Below, in pieces: positions 19,352-27,620 of a DNA stretch of 64,000 nt. The first letter of the stretch is position 1. Each line of letters begins with the position of its first letter. The stretch is from the NCBI RefSeq assembly GCF_003339865.1, contig NZ_QPKV01000002.1, forward strand, positions 310,001 through 374,000, given 5' to 3'. A program made the translations under genes and the position numbers. Origin of the DNA: Pedobacter chinensis. Its GTDB lineage: Bacteria; Bacteroidota; Bacteroidia; Sphingobacteriales; Sphingobacteriaceae. Below the pieces are notes generated by a model. It had not been told where the DNA came from and made no database searches. It was given only the letters and a program-made list of their open reading frames with translations.

Positions 19352-21064
19352 TTATTCCCAACCTGGATTTTGTGTTAATACACCCTTACTCTTATAAATC
19401 TCATTTCTAGGGATCGGATAAAGGTTTTGTGCTTCTGTCCAGGTTTTTTGGAAAGTGGCACTCAAAACAATTGGTGTGTAGGTAAAACTTCCGTTTGATT
19501 GCTTCACTACATCCATACCTTTCATGGGCACTGCAATTGTTTCTGATCCTATTTTCCAACGCATGATATCATACCAGCGATGATCTTCGAAAGCCAATTC
19601 TATAGCACGTTCATGTCTGATTGCTGCACGCATTTCGGTTTGGGTCATGCTGGCTTTTAAACCGTAAAGATTATCTGCTCCAGGTTGTATTCCGGCACGT
19701 TTACGAATTTCAATGAGTTGATTGTAAACTGTTTGATCCGGACCAACGGCTTCGTTTTGTGCTTCAGCATAGTTTAACATCATTTCACCATAACGGAAAT
19801 AGATATAATTTAATAATGTTGTGCTTCCTCCAACCGTTCTATAAACTTCCGGCCAGTATTTTTTACAGTAATAGCGGGTAGCTGTATAGGTAATAGTTGG
19901 GTTATAATCCTTGCCATAAAGCGTTCTACCTTGTGCATCTAAAGTAGACCACATTTCAATTTTACCACCTTGCCAAGGCCTGTCATTATAAATAATATTA
20001 TCGTAGAAACGTGGCTCTCTTCCTTCATAAGGTTTTTGCGGGTCGTAACCAGAGGTAGGATCGGTAATGGGTTTTCCATTCGCCATTTCATACATGTCAA
20101 CATGGTTTTGTGTAGGATTCATTTGTCCCTGCGCTCCACCAGAACCTGGCGACATAGAAAAATCCTGCATCATTTCGCCTGCCAAAGGTGTATTGCCTTT
20201 AATTCTGATCATGATATACTCGGGAGATGAAGGAACATTTAATAAATCTCCATAAGAGGCCTGCAATTGATATCTTCCATCCATTAAAATCTTTGCAGCA
20301 TCTGCTGCTGCCTGCCATTTTGTTTTGTCGTTTGTTGGATTGTTCAAAGGACTGGCAGCATACAACAAAACACGGGCTTTTAAAGCCTGGGCAGCGCCAA
20401 TTGTTGGACGGCCATAATTTGAAGCGCTGTAATCAGCATCATTACCTAATTTGGTAATTGCAATATCTAAATCGCTAAGAATAAACTGGGTCACCTGGGC
20501 AAATGAACTTCTTGGAAGGTTAATATCTTCGTTTACGCCATAAACTCTATCTACAATCGGAACACCACCAAATCTTTTAGTGAGTTCGAAATATGATAAA
20601 GCCCGTAAAAAACGCATTTCGCCTTCCACACGTTTGGCATCAAAAATTGGAACTGTTGCATTTGGAGATGGCGGAACCTCGCCAATTCTGGCCAGCATTT
20701 TATTATGAACAGCAATTCCTGCGTACATTAAACGCCATACACCATAAATATCATTTAATGATGGTCCGTTAGAATGATCGTGATATAAGCCTCTGTTAAG
20801 GGAAGTAACCGATCCTTCAGAGTTTCCGGAAACGGCCTCATCCGAAGCCTGAGCTGTGCAGCCACGATGGTCGTTAAAGCGAACATACTTTGTAATTACA
20901 TAATTATATGCATTATCTGCAAATCTTGCGGCCAGCGCAGGATCTGCAAAAATCTCATCCTCACTGATGGCAACACCTGGCGTTCTTTCCAAATAATCCT
21001 TTTTGCAGGATACGGAGAACAGCGTTAACAAAATGATTGCGGTAAATATCTTATAGTTTTTCAT
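19352..21064 (-). CDS. SusD/RagB-family surface glycan-binding lipoprotein (first pair)
   Basis: A SusD homologue of about 570 residues. I prefer the ATG at 21064 (MKNYKIFTAIILLTLFSVSC), which sits 4 bp after the susC stop and gives a compact lipoprotein signal with the lipid-accepting Cys at residue 20, followed by KKD. The ATG at 21082 overlaps susC by 14 bp. The RHERAIELAFEDHRWYDIMRW block near the C-terminus and the AEAQNEA helix are diagnostic. It should pair with the SusC directly upstream to bind and import a glycan. Sequence differs strongly from the second SusD, so the two pairs may take different oligosaccharides. Confidence 0.92.
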   Translation of the reverse strand: MKNYKIFTAIILLTLFSVSCKKDYLERTPGVAISEDEIFADPALAARFADNAYNYVITKYVRFNDHRGCTAQASDEAVSGNSEGSVTSLNRGLYHDHSNGPSLNDIYGVWRLMYAGIAVHNKMLARIGEVPPSPNATVPIFDAKRVEGEMRFLRALSYFELTKRFGGVPIVDRVYGVNEDINLPRSSFAQVTQFILSDLDIAITKLGNDADYSASNYGRPTIGAAQALKARVLLYAASPLNNPTNDKTKWQAAADAAKILMDGRYQLQASYGDLLNVPSSPEYIMIRIKGNTPLAGEMMQDFSMSPGSGGAQGQMNPTQNHVDMYEMANGKPITDPTSGYDPQKPYEGREPRFYDNIIYNDRPWQGGKIEMWSTLDAQGRTLYGKDYNPTITYTATRYYCKKYWPEVYRTVGGSTTLLNYIYFRYGEMMLNYAEAQNEAVGPDQTVYNQLIEIRKRAGIQPGADNLYGLKASMTQTEMRAAIRHERAIELAFEDHRWYDIMRWKIGSETIAVPMKGMDVVKQSNGSFTYTPIVLSATFQKTWTEAQNLYPIPRNEIYKSKGVLTQNPGWE

Positions 21065-21068
21065 TTTC

Positions 21069-24000
21069 TTAGAATTGAACATTTAAACCAAAATTGTAAA
21101 TCTTAGAACTAGGGTAAAGTGCCTGTAACGGGAAAGCCGTATTAATGGTGTTCACATTTTCAGGATCTACATAGAACCTGTATTTAGTCCATGTGTAGAG
21201 GTTTTGTCCTTGTAAAAAGAGCCTAACATTGCTTAGTTTAACTGCAGATGACCATCTCTTTGGTAAGTTCCAGGCTAATTCGACATTTCTGATTTTCAAA
21301 TACGCGGAGTTTTGAAGCGTGAAATCATTCAAAGCATAGTTTAATGATGCTGTTCCCCTTGCGTGTAATGCCGGCCAGGTTGCATTGGCTGCATTTGCCG
21401 GTGTCCAGGCCTCCGTCATGAAAGGATACATTTGCTGACCATTGTTCTGCTCATTTAAAATCACATTTGAACTTACATTTGCCACACCTTGAAATAGTGC
21501 AGAAAGCGTAAATCCTTTATATATGATTCTAGGACTGAAGCTGTAAACATATTCCGGCGTATTGGAATATCCGATAGCATCCTGATCTAAACTGGTAATT
21601 ACACCATCGCCATCTAAATCCTTAAACTTTAAATCACCAGGAATTGGGCTATAGCCTTGCAATTTTGGCGATGCAGCAATATCTGCGACAGATTGGAAAA
21701 ACCCGTCACTTTTATATCCGAAAAACTGCCCCACTCTGGTTCCTTTTCTTGCAGCAGAAAATGGTAAACCATCAGGTTCATCGTTTTCTAAAATTTTATT
21801 TCTGGCAAAACTTAATTGCGTGTTTAAACCTAGTGTCACGCTTCCAATTTGTTTTTGATAATCCAGCTCAATCTCATAACCCTTATTATATACAATTCCC
21901 TTATTTAAATTTGGATAGGTATGACCAAATAAAGCCAGGCCACTTAATGATGGAGTTAAAATATCTCTACGTGTTTCATCAAACAAATCAACCGTAACTT
22001 TTAAATTATCTTTTAGTAATCGGGCTTCAAAGCCAATATTTCTTTTCGTTCCGGTTTCCCAGGTTACCTGATCATTTCCTAGTGCATTAATACTTGCCCC
22101 AAAAAACTGAGGGTCACTGATCCAAAGTGTTGGGTAACTGGTAATTGATAATGGATTACCGAAAGGTGCCGCCTGGGCACTTCCAGAAGCATTTGTAGAG
22201 TAATTGGTTAAGAATAAGAAACGATCCTGAGAAATTCTGTCATTACCTACTAAACCGTAACTTCCCCTAAGCTTAAAATAAGTTAACACATCGTTCTTTT
22301 TCCAGAAAGGCTCATTGGTTAATGTCCAGCCCGCAGAAACCGCCGGGAAAAAACCATAACGTAAACCCGAGTTGAAGTTCTCTGAACCATTATAGGAAGC
22401 ATTGAATTCTGCGAAATAACGCTCATTGTAATTATATGTTGCACGACTTGCAATACCTTGAGATGCCCTTGGAGGTGCGGTAAATGCAGTATTACCTGTC
22501 GATTTAATCAATTGCCTTGTTCCTAAAAATAATCCACTAACATTATGATTTCCAAAGCTGCGATTGTAATCAAATCCCACCTGCAGGTTCATATTTGTAC
22601 TACCTTCTGTAACACCGCCATCCTGAACAGCTCCTAAAGGTTCATCACGGTTACGGGTATCGGTTGATAAAGTAGCCTGACCAGTTGCCGGATTATACAC
22701 GTAAGCAGCCCAGTTGGCATTTCTTCTTTCAATATTATTGTAATATGAATCATAACCAAAAACCGTTTTAAATCCTAATCCTTTGGTAATGAAATCCAGT
22801 TTATAGTTTAAGTTGAATGTACTTTCTATGGTATTATTATCATCGTTACGTGTTCCAAACCGGGTTAGCACGGCATAAGGATTCCAGATATTGGTACCAA
22901 TATTTGGGTTTGCCGTAATTCTACCATCAGGTAATGTTACCGGATATGCATAAGCCGGAACCTGGAGAATACGGGAAATCATCCCTTCTATTGTATCGTA
23001 AGAAAATACTGATGATGATCTTAATCCTGATGGTTGATATCTATTAGCAAAACGACCACCTAATTTAATACCTACCGTAAAATCTTTATTTAAAGTTAAA
23101 TCTACGTTTGAACGGAAATTATAACGATTGTAGTTTGGAACAGTATTGATGCCATATGGAGATTCAAATTTCTTAAAAATACCATCCTGAAAAGCATAAC
23201 CGGCAGAAACAAAATATTTTGCAACTCTGGTACCACCATTAATATTAACATTATGCTGAGTTTGGGAATAATATTTTCTTGTTAAAAAATCAAACCACTG
23301 TACATCCGGATAGCCAATGGGATCAGAGCCATCTTTAAATTTCTGTAATTCAGCATCGGTAAAATAAGGCGGCTTACCATCATTAATGTAAGATTGATTT
23401 AATAGTGTAGCATTTTCTAAAGCTGGTGAACCAACCGCAAGCCCTGTATAAGTTTGCAATGCGTAATTACCAGTATAAGTTACTTTTGGTGCACCAATTT
23501 TACCTTGTTTTGTGGTAATTACAATAATACCATTTGCACCACGAATACCATAAATTGCCGTTGAGGCTGCATCTTTTAGTATCGTAATGGTTTCGATCTC
23601 ATTGGCATCAACATCTGAAAAACTTGGTCGCTCTACTCCATCAACCACCACAATTGCTGAATTGTTCACACCATAAGTTGCAACCCCTCTTACCTTTAAA
23701 GAAGCACCATCTGCTCCTGGCTGCCCACTGGTTTGCACAGCTAATAAACCAGGAAGCCTGCCCACTAAACTATTGGTTGGGTTTGGGGTTGGCGATTTCA
23801 TGATCTCCTCAGCACCTATTTGGGCCACAGCACCAGTTAAAGTTGATTTCTTTTGAGCACCATAACCAACTACCACTACTTCATCCAATCCCTGGGAATT
23901 ATCTTCCAGAATGATCGTTAATGTGCTTTTGCCATTTACCGCCACTTCTTTGTTGGTATAACCAATGTAAGTAAATGTTAATGTAGCATTGTCTGATGCC

Positions 24001-24248
24001 TTAATCGAGAATTTCCCATCGTTATCCGTTACAGCACCTACCGAAGTGCCTTTAACCCGAACACTCACGCCTGGTAAAGTTACTCCTTTGTTATCCTTAA
24101 CTGTTCCTGTTACGGTTGACTGCGCAAAAGCAGAAAAAGAGCAGGCAACAAGTAAAAGAAAAGTAAATGAATATAGGATTTTTGATCGCTGAATGCTTTC
24201 GAACATTGCAAATGGCAAAACCCGCTTCAAAATGTAAAGTCTATCCAT
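21069..24248 (-). CDS. SusC/RagA-family TonB-dependent receptor (first pair)
   Basis: The first gene of the PUL operon, a 1059-residue TonB-dependent receptor from the ATG at 24248. An upstream in-frame start at 24332 would add 28 residues that do not look like part of a signal. The signal core is SFTFLLLVACSFSAFAQ, preceded by a long basic segment, so the ATG at 24206 (MFESIQRSKI) is another possibility. Then come a carboxypeptidase-regulatory domain (TVTGTVKDNKGVTLPGVSV), the DEVVVVGYGAQKK motif, the plug (IVVVDGVERPSF, IYGIRGANGIIVITTK) and the beta-barrel ending NVQF. It imports glycan fragments using TonB/proton-motive force. Confidence 0.93.
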   Translation of the reverse strand: MDRLYILKRVLPFAMFESIQRSKILYSFTFLLLVACSFSAFAQSTVTGTVKDNKGVTLPGVSVRVKGTSVGAVTDNDGKFSIKASDNATLTFTYIGYTNKEVAVNGKSTLTIILEDNSQGLDEVVVVGYGAQKKSTLTGAVAQIGAEEIMKSPTPNPTNSLVGRLPGLLAVQTSGQPGADGASLKVRGVATYGVNNSAIVVVDGVERPSFSDVDANEIETITILKDAASTAIYGIRGANGIIVITTKQGKIGAPKVTYTGNYALQTYTGLAVGSPALENATLLNQSYINDGKPPYFTDAELQKFKDGSDPIGYPDVQWFDFLTRKYYSQTQHNVNINGGTRVAKYFVSAGYAFQDGIFKKFESPYGINTVPNYNRYNFRSNVDLTLNKDFTVGIKLGGRFANRYQPSGLRSSSVFSYDTIEGMISRILQVPAYAYPVTLPDGRITANPNIGTNIWNPYAVLTRFGTRNDDNNTIESTFNLNYKLDFITKGLGFKTVFGYDSYYNNIERRNANWAAYVYNPATGQATLSTDTRNRDEPLGAVQDGGVTEGSTNMNLQVGFDYNRSFGNHNVSGLFLGTRQLIKSTGNTAFTAPPRASQGIASRATYNYNERYFAEFNASYNGSENFNSGLRYGFFPAVSAGWTLTNEPFWKKNDVLTYFKLRGSYGLVGNDRISQDRFLFLTNYSTNASGSAQAAPFGNPLSITSYPTLWISDPQFFGASINALGNDQVTWETGTKRNIGFEARLLKDNLKVTVDLFDETRRDILTPSLSGLALFGHTYPNLNKGIVYNKGYEIELDYQKQIGSVTLGLNTQLSFARNKILENDEPDGLPFSAARKGTRVGQFFGYKSDGFFQSVADIAASPKLQGYSPIPGDLKFKDLDGDGVITSLDQDAIGYSNTPEYVYSFSPRIIYKGFTLSALFQGVANVSSNVILNEQNNGQQMYPFMTEAWTPANAANATWPALHARGTASLNYALNDFTLQNSAYLKIRNVELAWNLPKRWSSAVKLSNVRLFLQGQNLYTWTKYRFYVDPENVNTINTAFPLQALYPSSKIYNFGLNVQF

Positions 24249-24717
24249 AATTGTTATAAATATTAAATCTGTTTGTTTGAAATTTAATGTGCACTTACAT
24301 TGCTTTGAATAATTTACGGTGATTAAACCCACTTTAAATTTTCAAAGATTTTGTATGATTTTGCTCCTCAATAAATTTGAGGTCTTAAGAAATAAAGGCT
24401 TGTTTATTTAAATAAATGACCTCTAAAATTGTATGATTTTGTCATCGGGAAGTAGTATTACAGATATAAAAAACGACCTGACTTTTTGTACATGTCCGAA
24501 CATTTTTTTGAATGCTGTTTCCGAATGCTGGTGATTGAGTAATGATTTCATCGTATTTATTTGGTTAGTTAGTGTTAGCGGTAACGAATTTAGAAAAGGA
24601 AAACACATAAAAGCGTTTTTAAATAGCTTAAAACGCCATAAAACACACTCTAACCATATTTCAAACGTTTGAAATAATTGCAAAATTTTTCTTATCTATG
24701 CATTGAGATTGGAAAAG
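24249..24717. promoter_or_regulatory. Divergent control region between susC and lacI-type gene
   Basis: A 469-bp gene-free region between the PUL operon and its regulator. It holds an inverted repeat CCTCAA/TTGAGG (24366-24382), an AT palindrome TTTATTTAAATAAA (24403-24416), a 7-bp inverted repeat GCGTTTT/AAAACGC (24613-24619 and 24630-24636) and the main palindrome at 24657-24676. I found no exact -7 TAnnTTTG box for susC on the minus strand. The one reading frame across it (24423-24683, minus) has no recognisable features and I regard it as chance. Confidence 0.6.
24657..24676. promoter_or_regulatory. Candidate LacI-family operator, 20-bp perfect palindrome
   Basis: The half-site TATTTCAAAC is followed directly by its exact reverse complement GTTTGAAATA, with CG at the centre. 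A perfect even-length palindrome with a central CG is the standard shape of LacI/GalR operators. It ends 41 bp before the regulator's ATG. Its right half contains AACGTTTG, one mismatch from the Bacteroidota -7 box, so binding could block the regulator's own promoter (autoregulation) and perhaps also affect the distant susC promoter. Confidence 0.7.
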
Positions 24718-25734
24718 ATGACGAATAATACCCCGGTTACATTAAAGTTCTTGGCTGAAAAGTTAAAGATGTCAGTATCAACAGTATCTAAAGCATTAAA
24801 TAACTACCCAACCATAAACGAGTATACCAAGAAACGTGTTCAGGAAATGGCTCGTGATTTACATTTCACGCCGAATAAATCTGCCATTAATTTAAAGGAA
24901 AAAAAATCGCGGATTATTGGTATTATCTTACCTAACCTGCTGGATCACTTTTTTACAAGAAGTATTTATGGAGTGGAACAATTTGCCACTAAAAATGGGT
25001 ACAATGTTATCATTAGTCAATCTCATGATGATTTGCAAAAAGAAATCCAGTCTGCCAACATGCTTTTAAGAAGCCGTGTTGATGGTTTAATTGTAGCTAT
25101 TTCTAAAAACACACAAGATTTTGCCCATCTTGATCAGTTTGAGAATATGGGCACTCCGGTTGTTTATTATACCAGAAACCCAAGTTTTAATTTAAACTGT
25201 CATAAAGTTTTAGGGAATACCTTTCAGGGATGTTATCAGGCAACGAAATTCTTAATTGACAGGGGGCATAAAAAGATCGCTTATTTAGGAGGACCAAAAA
25301 TGATCAATTTTACCCATGATCGCTTTAACGGCTATATTAATGCATTAAAAGACAATAATGTGCCATTTTCTGCTGAACTTGTTGCTTATACAGATTTTGA
25401 TCAGGAAAATACGGTTTCAGCGATAAAGAACCTGTTCGCAAATCCTGAGAATATGCCAACCGCCCTGGTAGCTTTTAAAGAGCCGATATTATTTGATGCC
25501 ATTAAGTATCTGAGATCATCAAATCATCCTAATTTTGAAGAAATTGAATGTATTGGATTTGGGAACACTTCTTTCATTAGCTACCTGGATTCTCCCCCAA
25601 TTGCGTCAGTTGAAGAAAATCCAGAATCTGTTGGAGAAAATGCAATCAAGCTGCTGCTTCAATTAATCAATAAAGAAATCGGAATTCAGGATTATCAAAA
25701 GGTAATGGTAGATTGTAAGCTAGTGATTCATTAG
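24718..25734 (+). CDS. LacI/GalR-family transcriptional regulator
   Basis: A 338-residue regulator. The ATG at 24718 is preferred; the frame's TTG at 24703 is a weaker start, and GGAAAAG precedes the ATG. The N-terminus has the LacI-type helix-turn-helix (TLKFLAEKLKMSVSTVSKALN) and hinge helix. A periplasmic-binding-protein-like effector domain follows, with KSRIIGIILPN, the RVDGLIVA and GHKKIAYLGG segments and a C-terminal ASVEENPESVGENA. It should bind a sugar or oligosaccharide and control the divergent SusCD operon. Using LacI rather than a hybrid two-component system or ECF sigma is less common for PULs. Its stop overlaps the convergent MFS gene by 4 bp. Confidence 0.92.
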   Translation: MTNNTPVTLKFLAEKLKMSVSTVSKALNNYPTINEYTKKRVQEMARDLHFTPNKSAINLKEKKSRIIGIILPNLLDHFFTRSIYGVEQFATKNGYNVIISQSHDDLQKEIQSANMLLRSRVDGLIVAISKNTQDFAHLDQFENMGTPVVYYTRNPSFNLNCHKVLGNTFQGCYQATKFLIDRGHKKIAYLGGPKMINFTHDRFNGYINALKDNNVPFSAELVAYTDFDQENTVSAIKNLFANPENMPTALVAFKEPILFDAIKYLRSSNHPNFEEIECIGFGNTSFISYLDSPPIASVEENPESVGENAIKLLLQLINKEIGIQDYQKVMVDCKLVIH

Positions 25735-26960
25735 CTTAAAGAAATTGCATTATGTTTAATATCATTTCGATGCTTTTCATTATAAACGAAAGCACCAACA
25801 ATGAGTAAACCTGCAACGCCTTCAAAAGCAACCACTGATTGCGTACCAAACTGATGTGCCAAATAGCCCATAAGCAAACTTCCAATTGGCAACACTCCCT
25901 GGTAGGCCATTATGTAATAGCTTAACGTTCTGCCACGCATGGTATCTTCGGCATGGGTTTGCAGATAAGTGTTTATAGAAGAGTTTTGCGCCATTAATCC
26001 TAAAGCTGCTAAACCTGTACAGATTAACGCCATAATCAATGTTGGCGAGATTGCCAGAGCCACCACCGATGCAGAAAGTAAAATACCGGAAAAAATTACG
26101 ATTTTTTGTAGATTTTGATTAGCTTTCAATGTGGCCATATAAATTGCACCGAAAAAAGCACCAAAACCTGCTGCACTTTCAAACCAGCTAAAAGTGGTAG
26201 CATCTCCATTGAAAATATCTTTTGCAAAAACAGGCAGCAGAGTTGTAAAAGGAATAACCAACAAACTCGATCCTGCCATCATTAACACCATAGAGGCCAA
26301 ATCTGGCGAAGCCTTTAAATAATCATATCCTTTTTTGAGATCAAACCAAATATTTTCTTTTGATTTAACTTGCTTGGTAAGCTTTAACTTCATCATGATC
26401 ATACAGCCAAGTACTGCTATAAAACTGACAAAATTAATAAGGAAACAAATATCTTCGCCAAGGGTGCTTAAAATTACGCCTGCCAAAGCCGGACCAACTA
26501 ACCTTGCTGCATTAAAAACCGATGAATTGAGCGCAATTGCATTTGGCAAATCTTCTTTATCATCAATTAAATTAACCATTAGCGATTGCCTTGCCGTTAC
26601 ATCAAAGGCATTTACCAAACCCTGAACTAATGACAGTGCTGCAATCCAAAACATATCATACACTTTAAACCAAATCATGATGGCTAATGCTCCGGCTTGC
26701 AACATCAAAATGACTTGTGTAATGATTAAGATCTTGTATTTGTTATGTCTATCCACATAACTCCCGGCATATGGAGCCAAAATTAAAGATGGGATTAAAC
26801 TTAGAAAAGTGATCAGACCTAAAAGAAACGCAGAACCTGTTAAACGATAAACCAGCCAACTAACCGCCACTCGTTGCATCCATGTGCCAACTAAAGAAAT
26901 AGCTTGTCCTGTAAAAAATAACCTGTAATTATAATGTCTTAATGAACGAAAAATACTCAT
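25731..26960 (-). CDS. MFS exporter (MFS_3 / EntS-like)
   Basis: A 409-residue inner-membrane transporter with about 12 predicted membrane segments. The N-terminus (FRSLRHYNYRLFFTGQAISLVGTWMQ) and the loop motif YAGSYVDRHNK (a version of the MFS DxxGRR/K motif A) place it in the MFS_3 group, which includes siderophore and macrolide exporters. The substrate is unknown. It is divergent from a MarR-type gene and both promoters carry the same operator-like sequence, so it is most likely a drug or metabolite efflux pump under MarR repression. It is unrelated in function to the PUL on its other side. Confidence 0.9.
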   Translation of the reverse strand: MSIFRSLRHYNYRLFFTGQAISLVGTWMQRVAVSWLVYRLTGSAFLLGLITFLSLIPSLILAPYAGSYVDRHNKYKILIITQVILMLQAGALAIMIWFKVYDMFWIAALSLVQGLVNAFDVTARQSLMVNLIDDKEDLPNAIALNSSVFNAARLVGPALAGVILSTLGEDICFLINFVSFIAVLGCMIMMKLKLTKQVKSKENIWFDLKKGYDYLKASPDLASMVLMMAGSSLLVIPFTTLLPVFAKDIFNGDATTFSWFESAAGFGAFFGAIYMATLKANQNLQKIVIFSGILLSASVVALAISPTLIMALICTGLAALGLMAQNSSINTYLQTHAEDTMRGRTLSYYIMAYQGVLPIGSLLMGYLAHQFGTQSVVAFEGVAGLLIVGAFVYNEKHRNDIKHNAISLS

Positions 26961-26970
26961 GTATAAAATA

Positions 26971-26992
26971 GTAAAGTAACTTTACAAAAGTA
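26971..26992 (-). promoter_or_regulatory. MFS promoter with MarR-type operator
   Basis: On the minus strand a -7 box TACTTTTG (26992-26985, matching TAnnTTTG) is followed with a one-base overlap by GTAAAGTTACTTTAC (26985-26971), a perfect 7-bp inverted repeat around one base. A TTTA at 27015-27012, 19 bp upstream of the box, is a 3-of-4 match to the -33 TTTG. The repeat covers the expected transcription start, so a bound repressor would block initiation. The start codon of the exporter lies 11 bp downstream. Confidence 0.65.
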
Positions 26993-27101
26993 ATGATTTA
27001 TCCTGACTCAATAAAGCAGATAACCTGTTTTTTTATCATATTAAAACCATAAAACAAATTAAATCAGTAGGCAACTTCGCATTTTTTATATATATTAAAA
27101 C

Positions 27102-27123
27102 TATATTTGTAAAGTTTATTTAC
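27102..27123 (+). promoter_or_regulatory. marR-type promoter with MarR operator
   Basis: TATATTTG (27102-27109, exact TAnnTTTG) followed by GTAAAGTTTATTTAC (27109-27123) in the same one-base overlap as at the exporter promoter. The two 22-bp modules agree at 18 positions and share the pattern GTAAA-N5-TTTAC. The ATG follows 6 bp later, implying a very short leader. The shared design predicts autoregulation and co-control of the exporter. Confidence 0.65.
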
Positions 27124-27129
27124 TATATA

Positions 27130-27573
27130 ATGCCTACGCAAACACAAGAAATTGCCGCAAAATTACGGAGTACAGTTACCCGCCTAACAAGACAGCTTCG
27201 CAAGCAGAACGTGAGTTCTGAATTTAGCAATGCCGAACTGCTGACTATGTCGCTTTTAGAGCAACATGGTAAAATGTTGTCAACGGAACTGGCCGAAATG
27301 GAGCGGGTATCAAAACAAGCCATTTCACAAATTATTAACCGTTTGTTTGATGCAAAATGCGTAGAAAGGTATCCCAGTAAAGAAGATAAGCGAAAAGTAT
27401 TTATCAGTTTAACCAAACTTGGAGAAAAACATATTATTGCCAGCAGAAAAGTAAAAGAAGAATGGCTTGTGCAAACAATGGAAAAAATATTTTCATCTGA
27501 AGAGATTACATTAATACAAGCCTTTTTACCATTACTTTCCAGGTTGGTTGAACACAACGGAACGAAAGTATAA
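27130..27573 (+). CDS. MarR-family transcriptional regulator
   Basis: A 147-residue winged-helix protein of usual MarR length. The recognition-helix region is LSTELAEMERVSKQAISQIINRLFD and the wing carries PSKEDKRKVFISLTKLGE, where the D-x-R motif of MarR proteins is visible. N- and C-terminal helices would form the dimer interface. It probably represses the divergent MFS exporter and itself through the paired operators at 26971-26985 and 27109-27123 and responds to a small lipophilic molecule. The MBL gene follows 47 bp downstream on the same strand. Confidence 0.92.
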   Translation: MPTQTQEIAAKLRSTVTRLTRQLRKQNVSSEFSNAELLTMSLLEQHGKMLSTELAEMERVSKQAISQIINRLFDAKCVERYPSKEDKRKVFISLTKLGEKHIIASRKVKEEWLVQTMEKIFSSEEITLIQAFLPLLSRLVEHNGTKV

Positions 27574-27620
27574 TTTACCTTTATCTGTAAGCAAATAACC
27601 CGTATCTTGCGCCACAGAAA

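Noticed and set aside
24423..24683. Minus-strand ORF of 86 codons in the susC-lacI gap
   Set aside because: It runs over the operator palindrome, has no domain or signal peptide, and its start is in a region better explained as regulatory.
27123..27557. Minus-strand ORF of 144 codons opposite the MarR gene
   Set aside because: It is a mirror frame of a clear MarR protein; serine/leucine-rich composition is typical of antisense shadows.
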